Positions 53,596-61,624 of a DNA stretch of 64,000 bases are shown one piece after another; the first letter of the stretch is position 1, and each line of letters begins with the position of its first letter. Below the pieces are notes generated by a model. It was not told where the DNA came from, made no database searches, and saw only the letters and a program-made list of their open reading frames with translations. This stretch comes from Pseudomonadota bacterium (GTDB lineage: Bacteria > Pseudomonadota > Gammaproteobacteria > Steroidobacterales > Steroidobacteraceae). A program made the translations under genes and the position numbers. The DNA lies in NCBI GenBank assembly GCA_021847105.1, contig JAJZUT010000010.1:62001-126000 (forward strand), written 5' to 3'.

Positions 53596-54584
53596 GTGCC
53601 CCGGCACGCGACGCGGCGGTGCATCTGGCGGCGCTGCGCGATCGCGAGGCGGATCTCGGTCATTGGCTCGAGCACGAGCCACCGCCGCTCGATTTCGTGT
53701 TGGCTCATCTTCTCGCTGGCACGATCGGCGTTTTATACGCGCCGGGTGGAAGAGGTAAGGGATTCTTCCTCTTGCAGGCGGCGATCGCGGTCGCCTGTCG
53801 CGGCCCCGGAGCTGACCCGATGGAGTTGGGATTATCGAGTCACGGCCGGGCAGTCTACATCTCGGCCGAGGATCCGTCGGCTGTGCTGCACCACCGATTT
53901 CGCTCGATGTGCGCGGGCATGCCGCCAGCGACGCGCGAGGAGCTCCGCGAGCAGCTCAGTGTCGTCCCTGCATACGCGCTCGGCATTGATGTTGGGTCGC
54001 CGGCATGGTGTGGCGCCCTCGCCCAATACTGCGAGGGTGCACGCCTCGTCGTGCTCGACACGTTTCGCCGCGTGCACCATGAAGATGAAAACGGCAACGG
54101 CGAAATGGCAGACATCATGAGCCGCGTGGAGAAAATCGCCGCAGAGACTGGCGCGGCCATCCTGTTGGCGCACCACGTCGCCAAGGGAGGTGACTCCGCC
54201 CGCGGTGCCACCGCAATCATCGATAATGCTCGATGCGGTATGTCTCTCGTGACGTTGCAAACGGATATCACGGGAACCAAAGAGACGCTGCGTGCCCACA
54301 AATTCTCCCTCACGCGAGGCGGAAAGCCATTGCCGGAAGCGGCTGCGCATCGATTTGTGCGTGTCGAATATTCGAAGGTGAACTACGGCCACATCGTGGA
54401 AGAAGTGGATGGGCAGCGATGGCTGGAACGTGGTGAAGGCGGAGTGCTCCACGCGGTGACGTTATATCCGGTGGACGCAGCAGGGACAGAGGGAGGGCGA
54501 ACGAAGAAAGCCAAGACCGAAGTCCTGAAGTCGGGACGTTCGGATCAAGCGAAACCCACGGAGGCCGAAGATGACGAATGGTAA
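53592..54584 (+). CDS. RepA-like AAA/RecA-fold replicative helicase
   Basis: 330 aa, cytoplasmic, with a RecA-fold nucleotide site. The Walker A region is YAPGGRGKGFFLLQAA, with Gly where Ser/Thr normally follows the Lys, and Walker B is RLVVLDTF. The LAHHVAKGG sensor region follows. The layout resembles RSF1010 RepA, the hexameric helicase of IncQ plasmids. The acidic C-terminal tail overlaps the next gene by 14 bases. Confidence 0.78.
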   Translation: MSAPARDAAVHLAALRDREADLGHWLEHEPPPLDFVLAHLLAGTIGVLYAPGGRGKGFFLLQAAIAVACRGPGADPMELGLSSHGRAVYISAEDPSAVLHHRFRSMCAGMPPATREELREQLSVVPAYALGIDVGSPAWCGALAQYCEGARLVVLDTFRRVHHEDENGNGEMADIMSRVEKIAAETGAAILLAHHVAKGGDSARGATAIIDNARCGMSLVTLQTDITGTKETLRAHKFSLTRGGKPLPEAAAHRFVRVEYSKVNYGHIVEEVDGQRWLERGEGGVLHAVTLYPVDAAGTEGGRTKKAKTEVLKSGRSDQAKPTEAEDDEW

Positions 54585-55536
54585 CAGGCTATTGCCGACT
54601 ACAAGCGTCGTGCCGGCAAGGGTGATGCTCTACCAGCCGACACAACGCCCCATATTCCGTAAGGGAAAATGGGTCGAAACCTCATGGGGTCGCTGCAAAG
54701 TTGAGGGGCGTATGGGGCAGAGGCATGCGGATGTCCTCGAAATATCCCAATACTGCGCGGAGCTAATGCGGAAAGAAGATGGGGGAACGATACGGCTATT
54801 GGTCGATCCGGCGAGGGTCAGACGCATGATCAGCGATGACCTGTACAGTGAGCAACAATTGTGGAAGTTGCTGAAAGATATGCGCGAGTCCACTATCGAG
54901 ATTGACACCCCCGCAATTCGCCTGATGGGCGGCGTGATCGAGTCGGCGGCAAAGGCAAAACACAGGACTGCCCGCAACCCATTCGCCACGCGGTTCGCGC
55001 CGACGCCCTCACCGCCGGCTCTGCATGGCGAACAGCGCAAAAAACGCACGGGGGAGGTGGTCGCTACAGCTCGTGACCGCAAGCTGTGGGTGATTCGTCT
55101 AGGTCTCGGATGGACAGAGTTGATGAGGCTCGATTTACCCCTGTACTACGACCCTGCCCCCATAGCGCGTCTTCAGTTCGGTATCAGTCAGGCGGTGGTG
55201 CGTCACGTATTGACGCATAGCCACGCGCCTAATGGAGGCTGGACTGTCGACGGGCTGATCAGTGCGGTAGCGGGCGAGCTCCGCGGTCAGAAGCGTAGGG
55301 ATGCGCGTCGCAATCTGCATGCGGACGCCGCGCGCATCGCGGCCATGGGAATAGTGGTGGCGGGGGACCGAGTGCACCGTGCTGGCATCGAGCTGGATGG
55401 CCGACGCGTGGGGCAGCCGCCTGGGAGCGTGGGGCAGCCGCCTGGGAGCGTGGGGCAGCCGCCTGGGAGCGTGGGGCAGCCGCCTGGGAGCGTGGGGCAG
55501 CCGCCTGGGGAAACGGCGTCTCTTCAGGATCTCTAG
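54571..55536 (+). CDS. Replication initiator candidate (RepC-like) with a repeat-encoded C-terminus
   Basis: 321 aa. No family is recognised with certainty, but position after a RepA-type helicase, winged-helix-like segments (MISDDLYSEQQLWKLLKDMR; GISQAVVRHVLTH) and adjacent iterons match the IncQ RepA-RepC-oriV order. The last part encodes four tandem VGQPPGS units and a partial fifth, directly reflecting 21-bp DNA repeats at 55408-55510. The stop TAG lies inside the left arm of a perfect hairpin (55531-55556). GC content is lower than in the neighbours, which suggests a different origin. Confidence 0.65.
   Translation: MTNGNRLLPTTSVVPARVMLYQPTQRPIFRKGKWVETSWGRCKVEGRMGQRHADVLEISQYCAELMRKEDGGTIRLLVDPARVRRMISDDLYSEQQLWKLLKDMRESTIEIDTPAIRLMGGVIESAAKAKHRTARNPFATRFAPTPSPPALHGEQRKKRTGEVVATARDRKLWVIRLGLGWTELMRLDLPLYYDPAPIARLQFGISQAVVRHVLTHSHAPNGGWTVDGLISAVAGELRGQKRRDARRNLHADAARIAAMGIVVAGDRVHRAGIELDGRRVGQPPGSVGQPPGSVGQPPGSVGQPPGSVGQPPGETASLQDL
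55408..55510 (+). repeat. Tandem 21-bp direct repeats (iteron candidates), four full and one partial copy
   Basis: Copies begin at 55408, 55429, 55450, 55471 and 55492, the last cut at 19 bases. The unit starts GTGGGGCAGCCG and ends CCTGGGAGC with no visible differences between copies. IncQ plasmids have about 20-bp iterons bound by RepC at oriV, so an origin inside the end of the initiator gene is the natural hypothesis. A variable-number repeat of only protein significance is the alternative. Confidence 0.75.
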
Positions 55537-55586
55537 GACTCTCAGGAGTCCTAGAGAGGCGCGCCGCGCCGCCCTTGCGGGGCGGC
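55531..55586. repeat. Two hairpins next to the iterons (oriV candidate)
   Basis: First hairpin: CTCTAGGACT, CTCAGG loop, AGTCCTAGAG (55531-55556, perfect 10-base arms). Second: GCCGCCC, TTGCG loop, GGGCGGC (55568-55586). IncQ origins carry single-strand initiation hairpins close to the iterons. They could also be a terminator for the replication genes. Confidence 0.45.
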
Positions 55587-55900
55587 ACGGGCGCTGCGGA
55601 GAAGAAATGCGGCGGAAGAGATGGCAAGGCAGAGCGACGGGGCGCGGGGTGCCGGTCTCGGCTCCGGTCCCCCCGCAATCCCCCTGCATTTCCGCCCGCC
55701 CAGGAAGGGCGGGCTCTGGCGAGGCCAGGGAGGGCTTCTCCTGGGGGGTGGCATCGGGGCGGATCGTGGCGCTCAGCGCGCCACAGGCGGCCCTGCGGCG
55801 TGGTTCCACCGCAGCCTCTGATACTGCGGAGGCGGCCGGTCCAATATCCGGCGAGTCGTCCGGAATGTCGCCGTCACCGCCCTGCGGCTTGACTGTGCCA
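55557..55900. other. GC-rich non-coding region of the origin candidate
   Basis: Between the repC-like stop and the toxin-antitoxin promoter no convincing gene is seen; reading frames are Arg/Gly/Pro-rich. Probably part of the origin or simply a spacer. Confidence 0.4.
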
Positions 55901-55929
55901 TGCAATGCATTACACTGTAATGCGATGCA
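55901..55929. promoter_or_regulatory. HigA operator candidate
   Basis: GCATTACACTGTAATGC (55907-55923) is a perfect palindrome about one central base, and the flanks extend the symmetry at 12 of 14 positions over 55901-55929. It lies about 20 bases upstream of higB, as expected for an autorepressed toxin-antitoxin operon. Confidence 0.65.
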
Positions 55930-55950
55930 TAGCAGTCCGTGGTCCGCCGG

Positions 55951-56229
55951 GTGATCCGCACATTCCGCCACAAGGGACTCGAGGCGTTCTTCACCAAGGA
56001 TGACCCGCGCAAGATCCTGGCCGACCGAGTCGATCGCATCACGCGGCTGCTCGACCGGCTGGATGGGGCGAAAACGCCCCAGGACATGAACTTGCCCGGA
56101 TGGGGCTTTCACGAACTGAAGGGCAGGCGCAAGGGCGAGTATGCCGTGGCGGTGTCAGGGAATTGGCGCATCACCTTCCGCTTCGAGGGCGTGGACGCCT
56201 TCGACGTCAACCTCGAGGACTATCATTGA
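55951..56229 (+). CDS. higB: HigB-type toxin (RelE superfamily)
   Basis: 92 aa. It starts IRTFRHKGLEAFF and has the segment AKTPQDMNLPGWGFHELKG, then YAVAVSGNWRITFRFEG and a terminal DYH, as in ribosome-dependent mRNA interferases of the HigB group. GTG 55951 is chosen to match the family start; GTG 55939 is in frame. It is followed directly by its antitoxin gene (TGATG overlap). Confidence 0.9.
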   Translation: MIRTFRHKGLEAFFTKDDPRKILADRVDRITRLLDRLDGAKTPQDMNLPGWGFHELKGRRKGEYAVAVSGNWRITFRFEGVDAFDVNLEDYH

Positions 56230-56546
56230 TGAACAGCTTGCGAAGTCCGAATCGTCGTCCGACGCACCCCGGCGCCATTCTGCGAGAGGATGTGCTGCCG
56301 GCGCTCGCGATGACTCAGGTAGAACTCGCTGAGCGGCTCGGCGTCAGCCGGCTCACCGTATCTGAACTGCTGAACGAGAAGCGCGCTCTCTCGACCGAGA
56401 TGGCGCTGCGGCTCGGGAGATTGCTCGATACGAGCCCGGAAAGCTGGCTCGCGATGCAGGGCGCGGTGGACCTCTGGGAAGTCCGCAACGCCAAGATGGA
56501 AGTGCTCGAGTCGGTTAAGCCAGTATCGAAGCGGAAGGTGGCCTGA
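56229..56546 (+). CDS. higA: HigA-type antitoxin
   Basis: 105 aa with an XRE-type HTH (MTQVELAERLGVSRLTVSEL) preceded by RRPTHPGAILREDVLPAL, the usual HigA pattern. It neutralises HigB and represses the operon at the palindrome upstream. The toxin gene precedes the antitoxin, as is typical of hig loci. Confidence 0.93.
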   Translation: MNSLRSPNRRPTHPGAILREDVLPALAMTQVELAERLGVSRLTVSELLNEKRALSTEMALRLGRLLDTSPESWLAMQGAVDLWEVRNAKMEVLESVKPVSKRKVA

Positions 56547-56583
56547 GGGCCGCCACGGCGGCCCTGCTTATCTGAAAATATCC

Positions 56584-57396
56584 ATGGCGCCGCCACCCCG
56601 ATACAGCCCCGACGAGATCGCGCGCCGTCTTGCGGCGCTCGCCGACGCACGCTCGAACAATGCTATGGAAGGGCTGTATGAGAGCGAGAATGATGCTGTG
56701 CTCCTCGATGCGTTTGCGCGTGGGGAGATCGATCGTGCTGAACTTGATTGGCACCTGCGAGTCGATCTGCGGAAAAAAATGGCGCTCGACATCGACCTCG
56801 TGAATCCAATCCATCATCGGAAGGGCTTCATCTATCCTGGCTCCTTCGGTTCTGGACGTCCAAACCAGCCACTCATGCAGTTCGACCACATCAGCAAATG
56901 GCGCGATTACCTGCTGACGCTGCAGGTCAACGATACGAGAGTTCCCGGGATTCACCGGGATGCATACCACGATGCGCTGCGCATACTGCTCCTGGCATGG
57001 GTCGAACCGGCTGTCGTCCAATCCGCCGAAATGCAAGCGCTGCGAAGCCTCGAGGGCGCGCTACGTGGTGTGTATTTTCAGCGGCTGTATGAGAAGGAAC
57101 GGACTCGACGGCACCGCCTCAAGCCGGAAAATTTCAAACCTGGCTTACGCCAGGTCCTTAGTTTCATGAGCGAGCACGACGACCTGCCGGACGCGTTGCA
57201 CAGCAAGTCAGGACGCGGACCGGGAGGCGCTCTCGACACGATACGCAACCATCTTGCTCATGGCGATCCTCTCAACAAACTGCCCTGCGGTGGGCTCTTC
57301 GAAGGCGTGCGCGACGTGATCGTCTACGCCTATCGCAATCATCCCGAGAGTGCGCTGCCTCAGTCTCAGGTCGGTGGCATGCAGGCTTTCGACTGA
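56584..57396 (+). CDS. Candidate HEPN-fold protein with a Fic-antitoxin-like N-terminus
   Basis: 270 aa, cytoplasmic. Residues about 17-55 resemble antitoxin VbhA: NNAMEGL at 25-31 (the antitoxin motif is S/T-x3-E-G/N; here Asn takes the Ser/Thr place), then FARGEIDRAEL. Residues about 100-250 are helical and contain IRNHLAHGD, with R221 and H226 forming the Rx4H motif of HEPN ribonucleases. It is located 38 bases after higA, so it may be an additional toxin or anti-phage effector of the element. The family is not recognised as a whole. Confidence 0.55.
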   Translation: MAPPPRYSPDEIARRLAALADARSNNAMEGLYESENDAVLLDAFARGEIDRAELDWHLRVDLRKKMALDIDLVNPIHHRKGFIYPGSFGSGRPNQPLMQFDHISKWRDYLLTLQVNDTRVPGIHRDAYHDALRILLLAWVEPAVVQSAEMQALRSLEGALRGVYFQRLYEKERTRRHRLKPENFKPGLRQVLSFMSEHDDLPDALHSKSGRGPGGALDTIRNHLAHGDPLNKLPCGGLFEGVRDVIVYAYRNHPESALPQSQVGGMQAFD

Positions 57397-57451
57397 GTGG
57401 CGAGACGAAAGGCAACGCCGTCGAATCCGAGGTCGAAGCGGCAGAGTTCGG

Positions 57452-58549
57452 TTAGGTCCCGCGGTATTTCTCGGGTTCGTTGAGGATATTGACGACTTGA
57501 GTCGCAACCGATTGGAGTCGGGCATTGACCGTTGCCGTGATCTCCGCGTCGTTACGAAGCGCTTTCTGGACCTGCGGCAGCAGCGTGTGGAAGTCTGCGA
57601 GGCGCGCCGCCGGCACGAGTGACGATATGGATGATGCCGCGGCGTGCCAATGATCCCAATCCTTCTCGCAGGTCTTTGGCGATGAACTGTAGGGACACGC
57701 TGAGTGCATCGCATGGGCTGTGGTTCTCACCTTGATCGGTGCTTCGATGAGCATGTGCTGGATTGCCGCACTTCGCACGGCATTAATATGTTGGTCCCGC
57801 TTGATCAGAGACGCTTCCTGTTCGCGATTCCAAGCGTCGTTGCGCACCGTCATTGCGCATTGATTCCAGCGCCATTCCGGTACTCCGGCCGCCGCTAGCG
57901 GGCGGATTTTCGCGAGGCAAGCGTCATAGTATTTGACTTTTTTAGCCCACCATAGCCGTACTCCGTTCTGGTGCGCGACACGACTCCGGCCCCATGTCTC
58001 GTACTGCACGATGGATGCATTGAGCCGCTTGAGATAGGCGGTCGTGTGCCGAATGAGGTGCCGGGCGTTTCGCAGGGTGTTGACGTTCGCCTGGACCTGG
58101 TTCAGTGCGGTGAGACGGTCCTGGTAATCGGCTGCGGACGTGAGGTAAAGCGTGAAGGGTGAGTGTCCCTGCAGACTCAGGGTCAGGCGATCGCCGTCGA
58201 GCGTTCCGACGTACACGGCGCTCAGCAGCCCGAATAGGCCGGGTGTCTTCAGCGTGACGTTGCCGCCGGCGATGCTGCCTTGCAGTGTGTGGCGGCTGAC
58301 GTCAGGAGCTGCGCTGCCCTGATTTACGGTGGTCACGACAAGCGCGCCGCTCACGTGCCCGCGGGGAGCCTCGACGAGCCGGACCATGATGATGCTGGCG
58401 GCGCTGCCGCGCGAGACGTAGTACCCGTTCACAAGTGGTCGGCCGAACCACGACCCGAATCCAGTGAGAGCGACGAGGCACACCAGCGCCAGCATGCTTC
58501 GCGCGACACGAGACCGTAGCACACCCAATAACCTGGCTTCTCCGTCCAT
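57452..58549 (-). CDS. Membrane-anchored or exported protein of unknown function
   Basis: 365 aa. One hydrophobic segment near the N-terminus (MLALVCLVALTGFGSWFG) is followed by a beta-rich part with GNVTLKTPGLFGLLSAVYVG and DRLTLSLQGHSPFTLYL, and then a long helical part with cysteines (SACPYSSSPKTCEKDW). It is convergent with the HEPN candidate. The family is not recognised; its location in the element marks it as cargo, perhaps acting at the envelope. Confidence 0.65.
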   Translation of the reverse strand: MDGEARLLGVLRSRVARSMLALVCLVALTGFGSWFGRPLVNGYYVSRGSAASIIMVRLVEAPRGHVSGALVVTTVNQGSAAPDVSRHTLQGSIAGGNVTLKTPGLFGLLSAVYVGTLDGDRLTLSLQGHSPFTLYLTSAADYQDRLTALNQVQANVNTLRNARHLIRHTTAYLKRLNASIVQYETWGRSRVAHQNGVRLWWAKKVKYYDACLAKIRPLAAAGVPEWRWNQCAMTVRNDAWNREQEASLIKRDQHINAVRSAAIQHMLIEAPIKVRTTAHAMHSACPYSSSPKTCEKDWDHWHAAASSISSLVPAARLADFHTLLPQVQKALRNDAEITATVNARLQSVATQVVNILNEPEKYRGT

Positions 58550-58717
58550 GTGGGTACCCCTTTAGCGTATCGGCTCCGATCGTGACACGGTGATCCCGAA
58601 AAATGAGAGGTGGGCCTCGCAAAATCGAGTGGCGGCACACTGATGGATGGCGATTGGGACCGACCGATTGCTGTGACTGGAGTCACGGAACCGCCCAGCG
58701 CGACCCCGCTGATGGCA

Positions 58718-58975
58718 CTACCGTTCTGATTCCCGCAATGCGTCGGCGACCTCCGCGAAGCGGATCGACAGTTCGCTGGCTTTCTCGCGCCGCCGGCTGC
58801 CGAGGCGGCGCGGCGCCTGAAGTAGCTTCACGGCCGCCGCAAGATCGGCAGGATCGATGCCGGGGATGCCTGCCGCGAGGATCGCGAGGGCCGCAGCCCG
58901 CTCACGGGGGTGAAGGCCGTACCCGTAGGCCAAGTACCGCAGGCATACCGAGAGTGCCAGCAGGGCCTCGCTCAT
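58718..58975 (-). CDS. Small protein after the relaxase gene, unknown function
   Basis: 85 aa, helical and basic, with RERAAALAILAAGIPGIDPA. The ATG overlaps the relaxase stop (ATGA), which supports translation and a role in the mobilisation module. No family is recognised. Confidence 0.6.
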   Translation of the reverse strand: MSEALLALSVCLRYLAYGYGLHPRERAAALAILAAGIPGIDPADLAAAVKLLQAPRRLGSRRREKASELSIRFAEVADALRESER

Positions 58976-60927
58976 CTGCCAAGATCCTGCCCGGCGGTCC
59001 GCTTGGCCCCGTCGGGGGAGTTATCCAGGCCGGCGACGCCGAGCGCGTCGGGGGAGACGGTCCACCCCGCCTCGAGTGCCGCCTCGGCCCACGAGCGGCA
59101 CTCAGTGCGGACGATGTCGATATCGTCGCTGCACGCCCGAGCCCACTCGGCGTCCGAGCACGCATAGTCACCCGACTGCACCATGTCGCTGATAAGCCGC
59201 TGGGTGACGCGCTGCGCCTGCGCGAGCTCCTGCGCCTGACGGTCCCGCTCCGCGGCCGGCTGCGGCGGCTCGCCCCGCTGCATCCGCGCTCGCTCGTCCG
59301 CCACGATCTCCTGCAGATCCTCGTCCATGACGCGGATGCCTTCGCGCGCGGAGAGCCGTGCGGCACGCTCGCGAAACTCGGCGCTGCCCTGAATTTGCAC
59401 CTTGCCGTCCCATTTCGCGGAGGCGAGCTGCAGCGCCGCGAGCGTTGCATCATCCTCTCGACTCGAGGTCATATTGATCATCCGCCCGGCGTCGACGAAC
59501 GCGAGGCGGCGGTCCGCATCGCGGCGATACTCCACCGTCGAGCCCATCACGTGCGCGGAAAACGCCCGGATGTCCCGCGGCACGGCCGGTTGGTCTTCTC
59601 CCATGAGTCGCGGGGCAATCCAGCGCGCGTAGGAGTCGGCCTGCTGGCTGCGTCCCTGTTGTCGTAGCCAGTCCTCATAACTCTTGGCGGCGGTCTTGGC
59701 CCGGCCCTGCCGCTCGCGTGCCTGCCGTTCGCGCAGCGCGGCTCGCTCGCGCGCATCCTGAGCGGCAAGCTGGCTGCGGACCGCGTTGAGTTGCGCGCCG
59801 CGCCCTCGCCAGTTGCCGGCGGTGGCCGCCTGACGTCGCTCGCGCTGCGCGGCCTGGAGTGCCGCGCGCTCCTGCCGGTGCCGGGCGGTGAGGGCCGCAC
59901 GTTCCGCGCGGCCCTCGGCCTGCCGCTCCTTACGGGCGCGCTGGTACTCCGCCCAGTTCGTGCGGTCCGTCGATTCTGCCGCCCGCTCCGTCGGTTCGGG
60001 GTCGGGCGCGTGAGCGCGCGCCTGCTCGGTATGCTCGTGCGTCGGCGGCTGATACGGGCCGAGCCGCTTCGTGAGTTTGGCGAAGCTCGCGTCCCTCAAG
60101 ACCTCACTGGCCTTCACGGGCTGGTCACCCACGTGGATCAGCGCGCCACTGCCTTTCTTCTCGTACCGCAGGCCGCGTGCGGCTAGCGCGGCATGGAGTT
60201 CCGCCCATGTCTGGGCACCGCGTTTTGGGTGGAACAGTTGCCCGGCGCGCTCTCGCGCGATCTCCACCGCCGACCGCTCGCCGTGGCGGTGAGCTCCATC
60301 CCGAGCGCGGTCCCTGGTGCGCGGGCGCTCCCGCGCGCGCTCGCCACGTCGGTCCTCACGGCTGGTCTTGCGGCGGCGCTCAGCCTCGGCCGCCTCGCGC
60401 TCGGCAGCGGGTGTTGCGAACTGTTGCCATTCTTGCGCCTGTTCAATTTTGGCGACTGCCTGCAGAAGTGCCCGACGGTCCCACCCTCCGCCGGCGCGGA
60501 CGACGCGCTCGGTTTCCGGGTGCACACGGTTCACGATCAAATGCACATGATCATGGTCCGTGTCTCTGTGCTGCGCCCATACCGCCTGGTGGTCGCGCAG
60601 GCCGAGCTCCGACAGCACGATGCTCACGGCTTGCTCGACCTGCTGCGCCGTCGGATGCTCGCCCTCGGCCCATGAGACGACGTAGTGGCAGATAGGATCG
60701 GCACTTTGTGGGGCAGCGAGTGCCAGGGCGGCCATTTCCGCTTTCTGCGCCGTGAGGTCCGTGGACAAGAAACCCTGTGTGCCGTAGTAGACGCACTTCT
60801 CCGGACCTAGCTCTTCGGGTCGATCTGGGTCAGCGTGGCCCCCGGGGTCGGTGACGTAGGTGACTAAGTTGTCGATACGTGCGACCTTGCCGCCGCCACC
60901 GCGCGCAGGGATTTTTTTCCCGATCAT
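58972..60927 (-). CDS. MobP-type relaxase with a C-terminal LPD7-like domain
   Basis: 651 aa. Motif I holds Tyr24 (DNLVTYVTD), and motif III is HRDTDHDHVHLIVNRVHPE with the metal-binding histidines. A long charged Arg/Glu-rich linker (about 180-460) leads to a segment like the LPD7 domain (YRRDADRRLAFVDAGRMINM, then WDGKVQIQG). The enzyme nicks oriT and pilots the strand during conjugation. ATG 60927 overlaps the accessory gene (ATGA). Confidence 0.88.
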   Translation of the reverse strand: MIGKKIPARGGGGKVARIDNLVTYVTDPGGHADPDRPEELGPEKCVYYGTQGFLSTDLTAQKAEMAALALAAPQSADPICHYVVSWAEGEHPTAQQVEQAVSIVLSELGLRDHQAVWAQHRDTDHDHVHLIVNRVHPETERVVRAGGGWDRRALLQAVAKIEQAQEWQQFATPAAEREAAEAERRRKTSREDRRGERARERPRTRDRARDGAHRHGERSAVEIARERAGQLFHPKRGAQTWAELHAALAARGLRYEKKGSGALIHVGDQPVKASEVLRDASFAKLTKRLGPYQPPTHEHTEQARAHAPDPEPTERAAESTDRTNWAEYQRARKERQAEGRAERAALTARHRQERAALQAAQRERRQAATAGNWRGRGAQLNAVRSQLAAQDARERAALRERQARERQGRAKTAAKSYEDWLRQQGRSQQADSYARWIAPRLMGEDQPAVPRDIRAFSAHVMGSTVEYRRDADRRLAFVDAGRMINMTSSREDDATLAALQLASAKWDGKVQIQGSAEFRERAARLSAREGIRVMDEDLQEIVADERARMQRGEPPQPAAERDRQAQELAQAQRVTQRLISDMVQSGDYACSDAEWARACSDDIDIVRTECRSWAEAALEAGWTVSPDALGVAGLDNSPDGAKRTAGQDLGR

Positions 60928-61232
60928 TTCTCGACCTCCGCTGCGATGCGAGCGATTGCCCGGCGCACGTCGGCGAGGGCTGACGCAGTGTCGGCGCTGT
61001 AGGCCCCGCGCGACTCGGTGTGCACGAGCTTCAAGAGGCCGCCGAGCCGGCGCAGCTCATTGACGGTCGTCAAATCGGTCCGGGAAGTCACGACACGACC
61101 CAAGATCAGCGCGCGGCAATAGCTGGAAAGGGTCAGCCCGCATGCATGAGCTTGCTCGAGTACCGCTTTGCGCTCGGTGACTGCGATATGGATGTTTAGC
61201 GCAGCGCGGCGCGGTGTGGTGGATTTGGGCAT
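60924..61232 (-). CDS. Relaxosome accessory protein (MobC/TraJ-like)
   Basis: 102 aa. The N-terminal part (ALNIHIAVTERKAVLEQA then LTLSSYCRALILG) has the ribbon-helix-helix pattern of MobC-type oriT-binding proteins; the C-terminus is helical. It overlaps the relaxase start. The likely oriT is just upstream (61233-61380). Confidence 0.75.
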   Translation of the reverse strand: MPKSTTPRRAALNIHIAVTERKAVLEQAHACGLTLSSYCRALILGRVVTSRTDLTTVNELRRLGGLLKLVHTESRGAYSADTASALADVRRAIARIAAEVEK

Positions 61233-61624
61233 CGCTTCATCCTCGTGGCTCGTCCCCTCTTCTCCGCTTCGCGGGCCTAGATGTGAGAAGCGAAGCGCCG
61301 AACATCGCCAAACGTGAGAAGGCCGCAGGCCGCCGAACGTAATGCACCCTCACGCATCGAGCGCGGAGCGGCGATGTGTGCAGGGTGCCGTCTTGTGATT
61401 CTTACTCCCGACACATTAGGCGCTACCTGAACTCTCCTGGTGGCGCAGCACCATCCCCCCTCACGCTGCAGATAGTCGCGAGACAGGCATCTGGCTATGG
61501 CACCAGAGTGCCCATGGTTGGGGCCAGAACTCCTATCACCATTCGAGCCATGTGAGTTCAGGGGCCCACCCTGCCGAGCACTGGTGAGGGCGGGCATGTG
61601 ACCCGCGATGGTTTGGAGATGGAC
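61233..61624. other. Divergent mob intergenic region with oriT candidate
   Basis: No gene is supported. Inverted repeats: CGCTTCGC at 61265-61272 with GCGAAGCG at 61290-61297, and ACATCGCC at 61302-61309 with GGCGATGT at 61370-61377. Between the latter lies GTAATGCACCCTC (61339-61351), similar to the IncQ nic region GTAAGTGCGCCCTC with one gap and one change, next to GGCC-GCA-GGCC. The strand that is nicked was not determined. Confidence 0.45.

Noticed and set aside
55408..55510. CRISPR array
   Set aside because: The repeats are directly adjacent with no spacers, so they are tandem repeats rather than a CRISPR array.
55135..56112. Reverse frame with tandem Leu-Pro-His-Ala-Pro-Arg-Arg units
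   Set aside because: It is the complement of the 21-bp iterons; it crosses the stop region and the toxin promoter and has no family features.
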